NCBI GenBank assembly: GCA_001584585.1
Contig: LSYV01000047.1
Coordinates: forward strand, 72,934-136,933
DNA from: Gonium pectorale
Lineage: Eukaryota; Chlorophyta; Chlorophyceae; Chlamydomonadales; Volvocaceae
DNA length: 64,000 nt
Direction of reading: 5' to 3'
Below are positions 13,208 through 24,927 of the stretch, in pieces. The translations under genes and the position numbers were made by a program. The notes under the pieces are model-generated. The model was given only the letters and a program-made list of their open reading frames with translations, was not told the origin of the DNA and did no database searches. Each line of letters opens with the position of its first letter. The stretch's first letter is position 1.

Positions 13208-13400
13208 AGGCGCTTAAGCGGGGTAGAGACGGCAATCGTGACCCTTTACACCATACCACCACTCGCATTTCGTCCCGACTTGAACAGACGTGTAACCTGT
13301 GTCTGCATGTGTCACGGGAAGGTTAATTTTCCCTCCCGAAAACTGCGCCCTTTCTCGCCTCTCATCCTGCAACCCTTCAACAGAAAACAACGGTCGGAGC
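13208..13400 (+). repeat. Dispersed repeat copy (R1 followed by R2 end)
   Basis: Begins with the AGCGGGGTAGAGACG block seen at 1216, includes GACGTGTAACCT, and runs into CTGCGCCCTTTCTCGCCTCT, which is also the end of the repeats at about 15.35 kb and (reverse strand) 30.32 kb. It is diverged and probably an old mobile-element fragment. Superfamily unknown. Confidence 0.5.
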
Positions 13401-13615
13401 TGCGGCAGCGCCGCCTATGCCGGGAGCGAGTTCGACGCCAACACATGCTTCGCCAGGGGTCGGATGGTCGCGGGCGAAGTGTGCAATTTGGATCGGCTGC
13501 AGGTGCAGAGGCCTGTAGCAGTCGAGGGCCTCCAACTTCCAGCCGCTTGAAGTGGTGGGCGAATCGGCTGACGCTCGCTGCCGCAGCAGCACCGACACCA
13601 TCAGTACACCACACG

Positions 13616-13645
13616 CTGCTGTTCTTTTCCACAGAAGAACAGCAG
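13616..13645. repeat. Perfect 11-bp inverted repeat (hairpin)
   Basis: CTGCTGTTCTT and its exact reverse complement AAGAACAGCAG are separated by 8 bases. It lies just after a repeat copy and may be part of an element end or a chance hairpin. Confidence 0.7.
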
Positions 13646-13906
13646 CATAGGACTGGGGCCCTCGGCGCTCGGCCTAGCGTAGCAGAAACCACAGCCCAAA
13701 CCCTCCTAGCTGAGGGCTCTAGTGCGTACGTTGAGAGCGCTTTTGCTGTAAGCTGTGATTGGTGCCAGCACGGACAACTTACCAGATGGCAGCGCAGGGC
13801 CCAACATGCTCCTACGTGCGGGAGCAACTCAGTGAAAGGCGCAGTGCACCGCCCCCACTGACATAGGCCTTGGTCCGACCTCCGACGTCCGACGAGTGCA
13901 GTTGCT

Positions 13907-14680
13907 ATGGCCCGTCGGAGCCCTGCTCCCAAACAGCTCCTGAAGCCTCCCGGCAATGCTGTCGAAGACAAAGTCCAGCCGCACAAAGGCGGCAGCTGCG
14001 AGGTGCCCCGCATCACCCGGGATCATTTCCCCGCCTCCATGCCAGTAAGGCCAGCGCCATCAGCCGCTGCAGGGCATGAGCGACGGATCTCATTACGAAA
14101 GCGAATGATTTCCTGACAAAGCGAACTGGGTGGCGTCCTGACCGGGCCGCCTGGGTGTGTCCTGCCAGCTGATTTCCTGACTCGCATCTTGATCGCTGGG
14201 GACCAGTGGCCTGCCATCCAGGTCGCAGACTTTACTGCCACCAGCCTGCGTGTCCAGGTGGCGCTGTAGAGGTCAGCAGCGCTCTGCCGCAGGCCGTGGC
14301 AGTGCCCCAGGGTTGCGGTCTGGGTAGTCTCTAGTCTGGGTTCCTGTTGGGTGGGGCCGGACGTCAAGGAGCAGCGCCAGCGCCTCGCCCGGCGCCTGTG
14401 CTCTCCAGCAGCAGCGACACTACTGACAATGACGAGTACGGTGCCATCATGGGCTTCCGTGGGTACCGTCGCTTTGCAGCTGCTGTACGGGGCCCTCAAG
14501 GCCTTCCTGGGCCTCACCGCGATCCGGTGGAAGCCCTGGAGCAACAGGCGCTGTGGGAGCTCCGCGCCTCCCATCCAGTTTGCTCGTGGAAAGCCAATCC
14601 AATCCAATGCACTGACGGTGGTGGCCTTTGGGGCATTGGCGGAGGCGGCTATGGAGCTTCAGAAAGCCTTCAAGTTGTAG
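13907..14680 (+). pseudogene. Decayed coding-like stretch, possibly an unrecognised gene
   Basis: One frame stays open over 774 bases except for stops at 14114-14116 and 14267-14269. The translation looks protein-like, for example PADFLTRILIAGDQWPAIQV before the second stop and a hydrophobic helical C terminus (VGTVALQLLYGALKAFLGL, ending MELQKAFKL) after it. The second stop could lie in an intron beginning GTGGCG just before it. Part of the region also reads well on the minus strand (13829-14026). No family is recognised. A transposon remnant, a pseudogene and an unmodelled gene are all possible. Confidence 0.25.
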
Positions 14681-14997
14681 GGCGGGAAGCGGGATGTTCG
14701 CCTGCGGGCCACGCTCTCAGTCGCATGGTGCCCGCTGAGCTTGGTGGTTGGGTTCGGGGTGCGTGGACGTTTTGGTGGTGTTTGTTGCGGGGTTGTTCGT
14801 TCTGGCGTGTTTTGCGGTGCTGCGCCTCTGTTGGGGCCGGTGCCGTTTGTCGCTGTGTTCGGCGGTTTGCAGGGGAGGAAGGCGTCCGGGTTAACGGCTT
14901 TGCTAGGGAAGGGAGGTGTCTTGCTGCCCGTGCTCCTGGGGTCCATTTGGCCTGTTTCTCTCCTGTCCTGGCGTTCATCTTATCATCTCATTACTTT

Positions 14998-15400
14998 TCG
15001 TCCCTCCGCCTTCCTGTTCTGTGGTCAAAGGTGCAGGGCTCCTTTTCCGCGTTTGTGCGCCGTCGGTGTTTGGCCTTGGTTGTGTACCCACCCGGGAAAG
15101 AAACGAAAGACAGGAAAGGCTAAAACGCCGGAGCCCCCTCTCCCCCAGCCCCAACCAAGAAAGGAAAGACAGGAAAGGCTTAAACGTGTGGTGCGCTGTA
15201 ATCAGGGCAGGGTTTCGGTGCTTGCTAGAATAAAAACCAAAAGTGTCCGGCGGCGGGGCGCGCTGTCATAGGTGGGCTGTCCGGGAGGGCTACCTGTCCC
15301 TCCCGTTGTCTGCGCCCTTCGGCGGGGCTTATTGTCCGTCCCGGTGTCTGCGCCCTTTCTCTCCTCTCAGCCTGCTGTAACCGTTCCACAAGAAAATGCA
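14998..15400 (+). repeat. Dispersed repeat R2, plus-strand copy
   Basis: Contains CTTCCTGTTCTGTGGTC, GCCGTCGGTGTTTGG, a GTGGTGCNCTGTA block and CTGCGCCCTTTCTC, all found in the same order on the minus strand at 30321-30535. This copy is interrupted at about 15100-15185 by a short tandem duplication of a GAAAGACAGGAAAGGCT-type unit. The two copies are clearly the same family. It is probably a transposable-element fragment; superfamily unknown. Confidence 0.7.
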
Positions 15401-16698
15401 GGGACGGACTCTTATGCGGCAAGCGCTGCCCATGTGACAAACTTGACAACCCGGGATCCCGGTCGGCTTCTTGATATAAAACCTACTTGCAAGTGGTGGC
15501 TTGCTCGCTCTCTATCTTCCCCAAAACGGTACATAAACTTGTCGTGCATTATTTTGCCTATGAAGGCACGCCTGGTCCTTGGTAAAGGTATGGTGCGTGG
15601 CTAAGGGGTGCGAATTTAGGGGTGGTGCAATATACAATGTAACGGCGAAAGTACACGGGTGTTTCCCTAAGCGCAACTTGCGGCCTTCCGATGCAGCTGT
15701 ACTGTACGAAAGGAGTTCTATTTCTTTATGGGGCCAAAGGGAGCTGTTTCCAATTGTTGCAGGAGAGGGACCGAGGGACCGATCCTACTACTTGTTAATG
15801 AGTACGGAAAAAGAGAATGTGCTACATCTGGGTGATTTGTACTCCCACACCAGCGGGAGGGCCCGTCTGCTCGTCTCCCTCGCCCGCCATGCCCTGCGCC
15901 CTGCTGGAGACATCACAAGCCCGGGTAGAGGCTGCCTTCCCGGTATTAATTTCCTTTTTTGTCAGCCTTCGCCCATGAAGTCGGCGAGCCACCTGAGTCA
16001 GCCCACCAGGGTGGGTATTCTCCAAACTCGTAACGCGGTCGTCAGTATTGGAGTGAGCTTGCTTGGTGTACAACATACACGTTGAGTAGCCGCCGCATTG
16101 AGCAATGTAACTTTGGTTGCAAACATAGCCTGCGTTCTATCTGCCTGCTGGTGTGCTTGGAATGTAACCCTCGGGCTTTAAGACACCTAGACTCGAGAGA
16201 CTCGCTCGAGCGTAGAGGCAGGCTGCTGCCAGGCAGCCCGGCCTTTGCACGTCACCATACATAGCCGCAACATTTGTCAACTCTACCCTGGCATCCACGG
16301 ACTGCGTGGCTGATTGAGTATCGGCGGGCGGGGAGTGGAACATACATCTAGCCGCTTCCACAGCAGCATGCTCATGCGCATGAAGCGGCAGGGCAGGTAG
16401 GTCAGACGGTATGTTAGAATGTTACTGCCCTTGAAATGTTGATACAAACTCACTGTGCAAGGAACTGAGTCGGGTCAGCAGGACTGCGAAAAGCACCCTG
16501 CCTGTGAGACTGTTGCACGTTTTAAGCCATCAACATAAAGGCGGGGTATCTGGGTACAGTCGTGCCTTCAATCGCGTAAAGGGCTCATGCTCGCACTAGG
16601 AACACCCGTACAGTTTCCGCGTGAGATGGTCTCCCTGTTCTGGTATGGAACTTACGTGCGTGTCATTTTGCACCGTCATAAAGCACATACAGCACGTT

Positions 16699-18845
16699 AT
16701 GGTAACTTGGCGGCGAGAGGTTAAGCTTGATGCGGCACCACCGGGCGGTGGCGGTGGACTCTCCATGAGCGTCAGCTTTGCTGCAATGCATATTGCACGC
16801 GATAGCTGGCTGAAGCCGAGGCCTGAAGGTGGCATTTCCTCTGGTAAGCTACGAGTCGCTGCGCACTGCCCCAACATGGCTGGTCCGTGGTCCCTTACGT
16901 ATGGATTTCTGCCGCAACGCCCTCCGCAGGCAGCGACGACGGCTCCGACGCCGGGCCCCCCCCTTGGGCGCGCGCTCAGCGGATGCCCTCACAGAAGGCA
17001 TCTCAGATGTATGAGCTGCAAGGAGACTCGTCAGAGCTGCTGCCCATGCCTAGCGCAACCGCACCGAGCTCCGATGAGGTGCAGCTCGCCCTCTGGCAGC
17101 GAGCTGGAAGCAACATCGAGCGCAACCAGACGACCCCTTGTGATGCAGAGGACCATGAGGTCGCAGCGGTGGCCGGCGCGGACATTTCGCTGGACGGGTC
17201 CGGAACGGTCACTTCAGATAGTACCCCTTCGGCACAGGGCAGCCGGACCTCGACGCCCGAACCTCCCGAGGATGAACGGGAGTCGCGGCTGGTGCTGCCT
17301 GCCCTCGAGTCCCTCATTGAGCTGCGCCGCCAGCGCCTCAGCCTCCAGCCCTCCGCATCGCTTCTCGTGCAGCAGCCGCATCGCCCTACAGATGCGGATT
17401 CCCGCCACGAAGCCCTCAGGCGGGGCTCCACAGTTGTTGGCATGGGGAGCAGCGCAGCCAGGGCGCCGCTCCGCCGCACCTTTTCCTCAATTTCCCCGAA
17501 GGCGCTCGCCGCTACCCGGAGCCAGCCGCCGCCCATCCCGTCAGTCGTCTCTGCGCCTCAGCCTCCTGACAGCAGCATCGCAGTGAGCCCGCGCGACATC
17601 AGCGGCTCTGCGGCACCGGTGCGGCCCTCCCCACCCGCCACACGGCCCTTCAGCCAGTTCCCGGGACTGTTTCGGGCGACTCGCAGGTGGAATGGGCTGG
17701 GCGCCACGCCCTCCACCGCCTTGTTCGCTGAGGATGTGCCGTTTAGCGCAGCTGCCGACAGCGAATCTCCTGTGACCCAGCGTGGCAGCGGCGACGGCGG
17801 GGCCGACGCGCTTGTTCCGGCCCGCTCAGCGGGGTCCTTCACCGCCGGGCTCATCCACCCGTTCACCGCGCTGCAGCCGCGGGCGCCGGGATTGGCGCCG
17901 CAACCGCCTTTTACCATTGCTGGGGCACTGCCCGAGCAGACTGCGAGGCCAGCCCTCGTGCTGTCCGGCTTGGTGGCGGGCCAGCTGGCGGATGCGGACC
18001 AAACGCCCGGGGCTGGCCGGGCCCTGTCGGGGCCCCTCTTTGGGCCGCTTCCGGCAACTCGCGTGATGCGCTTCTCGCCACGGCCAGGCCGCCGCGTCAC
18101 CCAGCAGGAGGCCGCCGCCACGGACAACGGCACCTATGGCGCGGCGCCTGCCGATGGCGACTGCGACGGTGTTGAGTATGACTCCTACGGACTGCTGGGC
18201 TCGCAGGCGCTGCAGCGCGAGGCGCTGCAGCAGTGGCGCGATTGGCGCCGCCTGGCGGGCCCGCTGTCTGAGCAGACAAGCCGCCTGCCGCACGACAGCT
18301 ACGCTTCTTCACAAGTCCGCAGCAGCATCGACCGCCTACCGACTAGGACGGCTCTGCCTTCGCCGCCGCCGCCACCGGCTCGTGAGTCCCTGGGCGCTGG
18401 CGAGGTTCCGGGCATTGGGCCGCAGGCAATGCCCCTCTGGCTCAGCAGCGCCGCTCCGGCAGGCGGGCTCGGATCAGTGCCGCCGGGCAATGCCAATGGC
18501 GCTCTGCCCGGCGCTCGTGATGAACAAGACAGGCAGGCCAGCCCGGTACGGGCGCGCTGGTGTCCACCGCAGCCACCTGGGGCAGGCGGAAAAGGCGGCC
18601 TGACGGGTGGGCTGAGGGTCATGCGGCGGAGCAGCGTCACGCACATTCGCGGTGGGGGCTTTGCCGGCGGCGTAACATCCATCAGCGGGAGCAAGTCCGC
18701 AACCCGCATGGGCGATGACAAGTGTGAGGTGCTGCAAGTGAGTGGGTGCCGCCACCTACACGCTGTGCGGGCTGCCGACATCGGCGCGCACGTCCTCGCT
18801 GACCCCCGCTGCATGCTGCTGCCACCGGCGGGCGCGGACGCATAG
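16699..18845 (+). CDS. Tandem disordered-protein family, member B, 686 aa
   Basis: Exons 16699-16843 and 16930-18845, with an 86-base phase-1 intron at the same site as in its neighbours. The N terminus is MVTWRREVKLDAAP, then SFAAMHIARDSWLK. Motifs in order: SQMYEL, SSELLPMP, EVQLALWQR (98-106), ESRLVLPALESLIELRRQRL, PLRRTFSSIS, TRPFSQFPGLFR, MRFSPRPGRRVTQQ, DNGTYGAA, GLLGSQALQREALQQW, RRLAGPLSEQ, PGIGPQAMPLWLSS, RRSSVTHIRGGGFAGGV, ending GADA. It is closest to member A at the C terminus and to member C in the middle. The linkers are Ser/Pro/Ala/Arg-rich. No catalytic domain, signal or membrane helix is seen; function is unknown. It lies 6.5 kb after A and 2.4 kb before C, same strand. Confidence 0.87.
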
Positions 18846-21249
18846 CCGTAACCCAGCGGTTTGCCCTGCGTGGGCTAAGCAGGGCGACTCTTGTACGACA
18901 TCGGCTGGAGTTGGGGCATGTCTGCACGTGCGGCGGTCCGGGTGCTGTCCGCAAGCCTGCACGGCTGGACCTAGCTGCAGGTGCGTGGGGGACTAGGGCC
19001 CTGCGGCTGTTAGGGCAGTGGCGTCGATCATGATTCCAGGGAGGAGTTTTCATCAATTATTACCTAAGAGAGGAATGTCGATACCTTGTAGTTATTTTCC
19101 ACATGCGCAGGAAGGCATGTTAATCCTTAGAGGTCTGTAAGAACTTGATCGGTGCATCGCCCATAGATGCTCAGCTGTCCTGCGTTTTAGGTTCTGGTGA
19201 AGCCGTGCCTAATGATGCAGAAGAGCGTGGCTGCTGCAATGCCGAGTGCCCCAAGTGGCTTCCTGTCCAGTTCCTGGCAGCATTTACTGTTGATGTCCGT
19301 CAATGGCCTGCGATTTGATACAAGATGTTCTCCTTGAGGGGACTTGCAATTCTACTCCTAAAAAAGACCAAGATGTTTCGCGTGTGGGCCAGGCACGGGT
19401 AATGTGGTGACGAGATTGAGCGTAGGGCGGGCCACGAAGGCATGGGCATGCTTAGAGCCGGGCGACAAGAGGGCTTGAATGTTGTGGGAGGACTCGGTCG
19501 ACACTAGGCGCGCTTTGTGTTGACATTTCCCGACGTCACGCCTTCCAAACAGTTCATGCTCCATGTACTGGTATGGTTTTTAAGCGGGCGGGCTACATCT
19601 GCGCTGGAATTTGGAGTGAGAGACTCCACGATTGATTGGAGGCATACGAGGGGTAACTGAGCGCTGATGGCACTCGAACGCCAATTTGGATTGCGTGGTG
19701 GTGCCCTCCCCCCAGCCAGGCTGCGCGTGTCTGTGCAGGGGCAGCCGAATTCAGGCTCGCACTCCTGGATCTGTCTGTTTAGTTCTTTGCTGGTTTTATT
19801 ATATGCAGATGGTTCGAGCGAGCAATTTGTCGTATCATGCTTGTGAGGGTGTGCGCGGTATGGCGTAAATGCGTTTGCCCGGGTGCGACACCAATTACTG
19901 CTTCACCGGAGGGTGCTGCCTTTTTAGGCCCTGACATGCCTTTAATCCCAATTCTTGAGACGTGTGCTTAACTTCATCGGCCGTTGTCGTATGGCCTTGT
20001 GTGCTCTGCTTCGGGCTTAGTTGCTTGCGAGGGGCGGCTGACAGTACCAGTTTTACCGCTACCGGTACCGGTTGCGCCCGTTGCCCATTTTCGCCGTTAC
20101 TGCACTGTTCAATGGACCCAACCGCGCTGGAGGCTACATCGTCAATCGTGCGAACGTCGCCTTGCACCCGCTGCCTTTGGGCGTTAAGCAGTCGGCCGTG
20201 TATCAGGCTGCCCTGTGCCACTTGTGTTGCGCCATGTTGCCCATGTACTTCGGCGCCATTCAAGTTGCATTGCGCTGCATATTGTAGTTGGGTTTATGAG
20301 GGGGTTGTAGGCTTGTCCATGTCTTTGTTTTCTCTAGCTTTTGTTCCGTGCCGCGCCTTGTTAGCCTATTTAGGATTGGCGTTTCCTCATCCTAAATGTT
20401 TGCAGTTTCTCCACGATGTTGTCTTCCGCTGAGTCTCTGTGCTGGGTGCATGGGTAAGGTGATCCGTCATTGCTGTTGTAATGTTGAGCACTGCGAGGGC
20501 TCTTGAACCGGTTCTCCCCCCTAGCTTCAAGTGAGGCATGCCGTTCCTCACGCCCCGGACCGGACATGGTACATTTAGCTGAACTCACGGGCCGTAGCAA
20601 CTTCGTGACGTGAACTGTGCGGGTTGCTAGGGGCCTGGCGCAATGTAGAATGCCCCAGCGGGCTGCCTGTCCCAGGAGTACAACGCCGGGCATGTTCTGG
20701 CTACAGGAGCTTGGGGGACATTAAGGCTGCAATATTCGCATCGAGACCGGGAACCCTCACAGGGAGGCTAGTCAATGGCTGCATGACTGCATGGCGAGGT
20801 GCCGCTCACGCCATCGTCCCGAGTGCTGGAGTGCACCACCCGCACACAACGGACCTGAACGATCTGAGTATGAGCGGTACGGCAGCCGTTACAAGGCTGG
20901 TGTTACACAGCGGGTTGAAGGGAATGCTATAGGTTAGTCACAGCCATATGCCGGTGCGGGCATTTGGGGTGTAGCAGCGGCTGGCGGCACTCACCATTAC
21001 AACACCACCTGCATATGGATTTGCGTGGGCGCGTAGTCGTCTGCGCCTGCAGGAGGCCTCATACCAAGCAAGGGCTGGCATGTGATTGTTACTAAAGACA
21101 CGAAACCCAAGACGGAAACAGGCACGACCGTACTGCGGTTTCGCCCGCAGTCGGCTCTGGCAGCCGTGTACTGCAGACGGTGAGCATGGGCGTGTGCTAA
21201 TCCTTTCAGACCACGGAATTTGGAATTGTGTTTAGTAGCGCTTGCGAAA
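18846..21249. other. Intergenic region between family members B and C
   Basis: No supported gene. Includes the 3' UTR of member B, with TGTAA at 19136-19140, and the promoter region of member C. Open frames here are short and unconserved between the family intervals. Confidence 0.5.
19136..19140 (+). terminator. Candidate polyadenylation signal of member B
   Basis: TGTAA, the usual volvocine polyadenylation signal, lies 291 bases after the stop codon of the gene ending at 18845. A five-base motif occurs often by chance. Confidence 0.4.
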
Positions 21250-23678
21250 ATGATTCCTTGGAGGCGTCAGGTCACGGTAGAGGAGGCGCCAGATGCAGGG
21301 CAGTCGATGGCTAGGAGCTTTGCTGCAATGCACTGCGCTAGAGACAGCTGGATGAAGCGGCGGCCGCACGGAGGAGGGTTCTCGTCAGGTACCTGAATGG
21401 CTCTCCGAGACCGATTAACTGTCCTCCATCTTCCGTTTGGTGCCATGCAAATATGATCCGGAAATATCTTTTCGCAGGAAGCGAAGACGTGTCCGACAGC
21501 GACGATGAGCGGCTCGCGATACCGCCCTGGGAGGGCGTGCAGCCTCACCGGGTATCTCAGATATATGAGCTTCCTTCTGACGCTTCAGAGCTGCTGCCCC
21601 TGCCCGACCCGGTGGCGCCGAGCTCGAACGAGGTGCAGCTCGCCCTCTGGCAACGAACCGTGGGCTTTGGGCGCAGTCAGACAGCTTCCTATGAGCTCGA
21701 GGACGATCCAGTGGCGGCAGTGACCGGCGGGGAGGACCAACTGACTTGCTCAGGAGCGGCAAACCCGCAGCCCGAGGTACCGGAGGTTCAACGGGAGTCG
21801 CGACTGGTGTTGCCCGCACTCGAGTCCCTCATTGAGCTGCGCCGCCAGCGCCTCAGCCGCCAGCCATCCACATCGCAGCCGCAGCGCCCACAAGAAGCTG
21901 CCACGGAGCCGGACGCTGCACCCCGGGGCGTGGCGGCCCAGGGCTCCGGCGCCGGGGCTGCTCGACCTCCCCTTCGCCGCACATTCTCGACGGTCTCAAC
22001 GAAGTCCGTCGCCGCACTCCGGAGTCAGCAGCAGCCCATCCCGTCTGCCAGCTCGGCGCCACAACAGCCGGGCACCCCAGGCGATATAGGCAGCTCCACA
22101 ACGCTGGTGCGGCCCTCTCCACCCGGCACACGGCCCTTCCATCAATTCCCGGGATTGTTTCGGGGCAGCCGAAAATGGAACGCTGCCGTTTCCGCTGCTG
22201 CAGGGATCACGGCCACCGATGATCGCTCCGATACGGCTGGCAGTGGAGCGACGCAGCCAGGCGATGGCGAGGCCGACGTCTCCATGCCCATGCGTTCCGC
22301 CCAGTCCTTCACCTCCGGCTTCAACCCGCGGCTGGCCGTGGTCCATTCGCAGCAGCAGTCGTCGCTCCCCGCGGCGACCTCGGACGGGGTCACTGAATCC
22401 GCTGCCAGTCTGCCGCGCGCGGAGGGGCCAACGCTGCTGCGCTTCTCCCCGTGGCCGCTCCGCCGCGCCCCGCAGCAGCAGCAGCAAGAGGCAATCACGG
22501 ACAGCGGCGCGTACGGGGGCGCCACCGGGGACGGCAGCATCGGACCCATCGGCGACTCCGACCCCGACGGACTGCTGGGCTCTCAGGCGCAGCAGCGCGA
22601 GGCGCTACAGCAGTGGCGAGAGTGGCGCCGCCTGGCGGGCCCGCTGTCCTCAGAGCAGATAGACAGGGTGCACCGCGAGAGCGACAGCACCTCCGGAGCT
22701 CCCCAAGGCGGCGTGTCCCCGCCGCAGCGCTGCGAGCCACATGCGGCCATCGACTCCCCAGGCATCGGACCGCAGGCGATGCCTCTGTGGCTCAGTAGCG
22801 CTTCCCCGGCGCGGGTCCCGCCGGGCGATGAGCCCCGGAGCCCCGGGTTTGGCGGCCGGGGCGCCCGAGCGCCCCCTGCCCGGACCCCGTCGTTCCTCGC
22901 CCGGGGCTCGGGCCTCGTCTCCCGCCCCAACAGCTTGATGGGCCGCATGCAGACCATGTCGTGCGGCCAGCTGGTGATGCCCTCCGAGGTGGAGGAGCAG
23001 CTGCTGTCGGCAGCGGGCGCATCGGCAGCGGCTGCCTCCGCTGCTGCGGCTGCGGCTGCGGCTTTCGCAGTGACCCCAGGCGGTGGCGACGTGGGGGCTG
23101 CGCCCGGCGCCAGCGGCATGGACACTCTACTGGGCGTGCCTCCGGGCAGGGCTCGTGCGCTCATGGGCCGGACACCCGGCGCCTCCAGCTCTGCCGACGG
23201 CCGTCTGGCACTCGGATGGCAGCCTGGGATGTTCGGCCAGGCATCCGCGCCGCCGGCGGCCGGGCCGTCGCGCATGGGGCCGCCGTCAACAGCATCAACA
23301 CCCTCGCAGCCGCAGGCCCCGATGCTGCTACAGTCGGCGCTGCTGCGTCAGGGCAACCGGCCCATGCGCCCCACGGGTCGCGCCTCGATGGAGGCGCCGC
23401 CCAAGCCGCAGCAGGTGGCCGGCACCGCCACACCGGGCCGCGCGTCTCTGGATGCTCCGCGCCCGGCTGCCGGCCGCTTCTCGCTGGAGGCTCGGCCATC
23501 GGCTGCGGGGCAGCAGGCAGTGGAGATGCCGGAGCCGCGCCAATCAGCAGCGGGGCCCGGCCAGCAGGGTCCGGGGCCGGGAGCGGGATCGGGGCTGCTG
23601 GTGACCAACTCGTTCCGCCAGAGGCGGTTTGAAACCTTCAGCATTCCAGAGACTCCTCAGGGCCTGCTGCCTTGCTGA
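21250..23678 (+). CDS. Tandem disordered-protein family, member C, 779 aa
   Basis: Exons 21250-21388 and 21478-23678, with an 89-base phase-1 intron at the family site. The N terminus is MIPWRRQVTVEEAPD, then SFAAMHCARDSWMKRRP. Shared motifs: SQIYEL, SELLPLP, EVQLALWQR (98-106), ESRLVLPALESLIELRRQRL, PLRRTFSTVS, TRPFHQFPGLFR, FSPWPLRRAPQQ, DGLLGSQAQQREALQQW, RRLAGPLSSEQ and PGIGPQAMPLWLSS. After that it differs: the SVTHIRGGG block and GADA end of A and B are replaced by about 290 residues with an Ala-rich helix region (MPSEVEEQLLSAAG), three spaced repeats (GRASMEA, GRASLDA, GRFSLEA) and FETFSIPETPQGLLPC. This points to replacement of the C terminus after duplication. No domain is recognised; function is unknown. 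Confidence 0.87.
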
Positions 23679-23849
23679 ACCGGTGAGCCGGGGGCGTACG
23701 ATGGCCGCCGCACCATAACGGTTTGGACAGTTGTAGACGAGAAGTTGGTGAACATTGAAGGGTGACGTATTGGTTCTCCTGTAGTCTACGACGGGCTGGG
23801 GGCGCCGAAGAGCCAGGCAAGAACAGCGGGGGAGACGGACTGCGCAATA

Positions 23850-24257
23850 CCGTAGCGTTACGCTTGATTCGCGACACCGGGTTTGTAATATTCACGGATC
23901 CGGTCGCAGGGGTAAATGATGTATGGGGCGGCGTGTCGGCCGTCACGAACCCTGTACGGGCTATCATCATCAAGCGCGCTTCATGTTCCCAGGAAAGGGG
24001 ACTTGCGCTGCAGGCACGCTCATGAAGCTCCATCGTGCGGGAATTATTGTTGATGGGAATGGATTTGATAGCATTGTGCGTGGATTGGTTGTGGCGTTTC
24101 AGCTGGTAGGTGCGGCCATCAGAATCCGTTAGCAAGGGAGAATGCTGGCTGCAGTCCTGAGACCGCTTTCATGAACCCCGGTGTTGCTTGGTGTATAGAA
24201 AATTACGTTTTTGGGGCCTCACGAATCCGGTGTCGCGAATCGAGCGAAACGCTACGG
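23850..24257. mobile_element. 408-bp MITE with 31-bp terminal inverted repeats and TA target duplication
   Basis: The left end (from 23850, CCGTAGCGTT) and the reverse complement of the right end (from 24257) match over 31 bp with two mismatches, both running through GATTCGCGACACCGG. Matching continues more weakly for about 10 bp. TA lies directly outside both ends (23848-23849 and 24258-24259). There is no transposase frame, so it is non-autonomous. TA duplications suggest the Tc1/mariner group (Stowaway type) by general knowledge. It sits about 170 bp after the stop of member C and may lie in its 3' UTR. Confidence 0.75.
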
Positions 24258-24927
24258 TACCGTCACGTATCACATGTTCACGTGGGCCGCCAGTACTCGT
24301 CTTTGACATTTGTCGGTAGGGGCTCCTGTTGCTTTATGCAAAGCTGGTTGTGTAACGCTGGTGAGGCACGATCGGCGTACCTGGGTTCATGATTGGATGC
24401 AGGGGGCGGCAGCGCAACTAACTGACGGACAAACTTGGGGCTGACACCTCTGCATGCCGCCGATGTGTGACCGGTGCCGGGTTCCCTGACTACCGGTATG
24501 GCCAGGTTTCGTTATAGTACCCGACAGGGCCGCGGATTGCAGTAATTTGTGATATGGACCCCTGCTGTTTGTAGTTGGTGGTTGTATGAGATATCTTTCG
24601 CGTGACTCTCTTGCTATGATCGAGCTCCGGTGTATGCCTTGTTGTTGGCGCCTTCTATTCCTCCGTGTCCGTAAAAATATCAGCTGCGGGCAGGGGTTGT
24701 CCATGGTAGCTCGCTGGCATGAGATGAGGGCGTGGACGTGGCCCTCCATATGTGGATGGCCAGCCTCTAGATAAGCGATCACTGAAGAGCAATATGCTTG
24801 CGGTTCTCTTCCCTTAGCCATTAGGGTACGCGCACGTGCAAGGACTTCCTGCGCGGACGGTGCGGCAGCCGAGCGCCCCGTGCCCCGTGGACTAAGCTCA
24901 CTTCCGGCGCCTGCAGTGCTTGATTTC

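Larger units (their letters stand above)
10226..16698. other. Long intergenic region with repeats between family members A and B
   Basis: About 6.5 kb without a supported gene. It holds R1/R2 dispersed repeats (about 13.2-13.4 and 15.0-15.4 kb), a perfect hairpin at 13616-13645 and a decayed coding-like stretch at about 13.9-14.7 kb. The rest shows only short chance frames. Confidence 0.5.

Noticed and set aside
12764..13861. 365-codon plus-strand frame
   Set aside because: Runs across the R1/R2 repeat copy and a hairpin, has no conserved motifs and changes composition along its length.
22583..23275. 230-codon minus-strand frame under family member C
   Set aside because: Shadow of the Ala/Pro-rich coding exon; the plus frame carries the family motifs.
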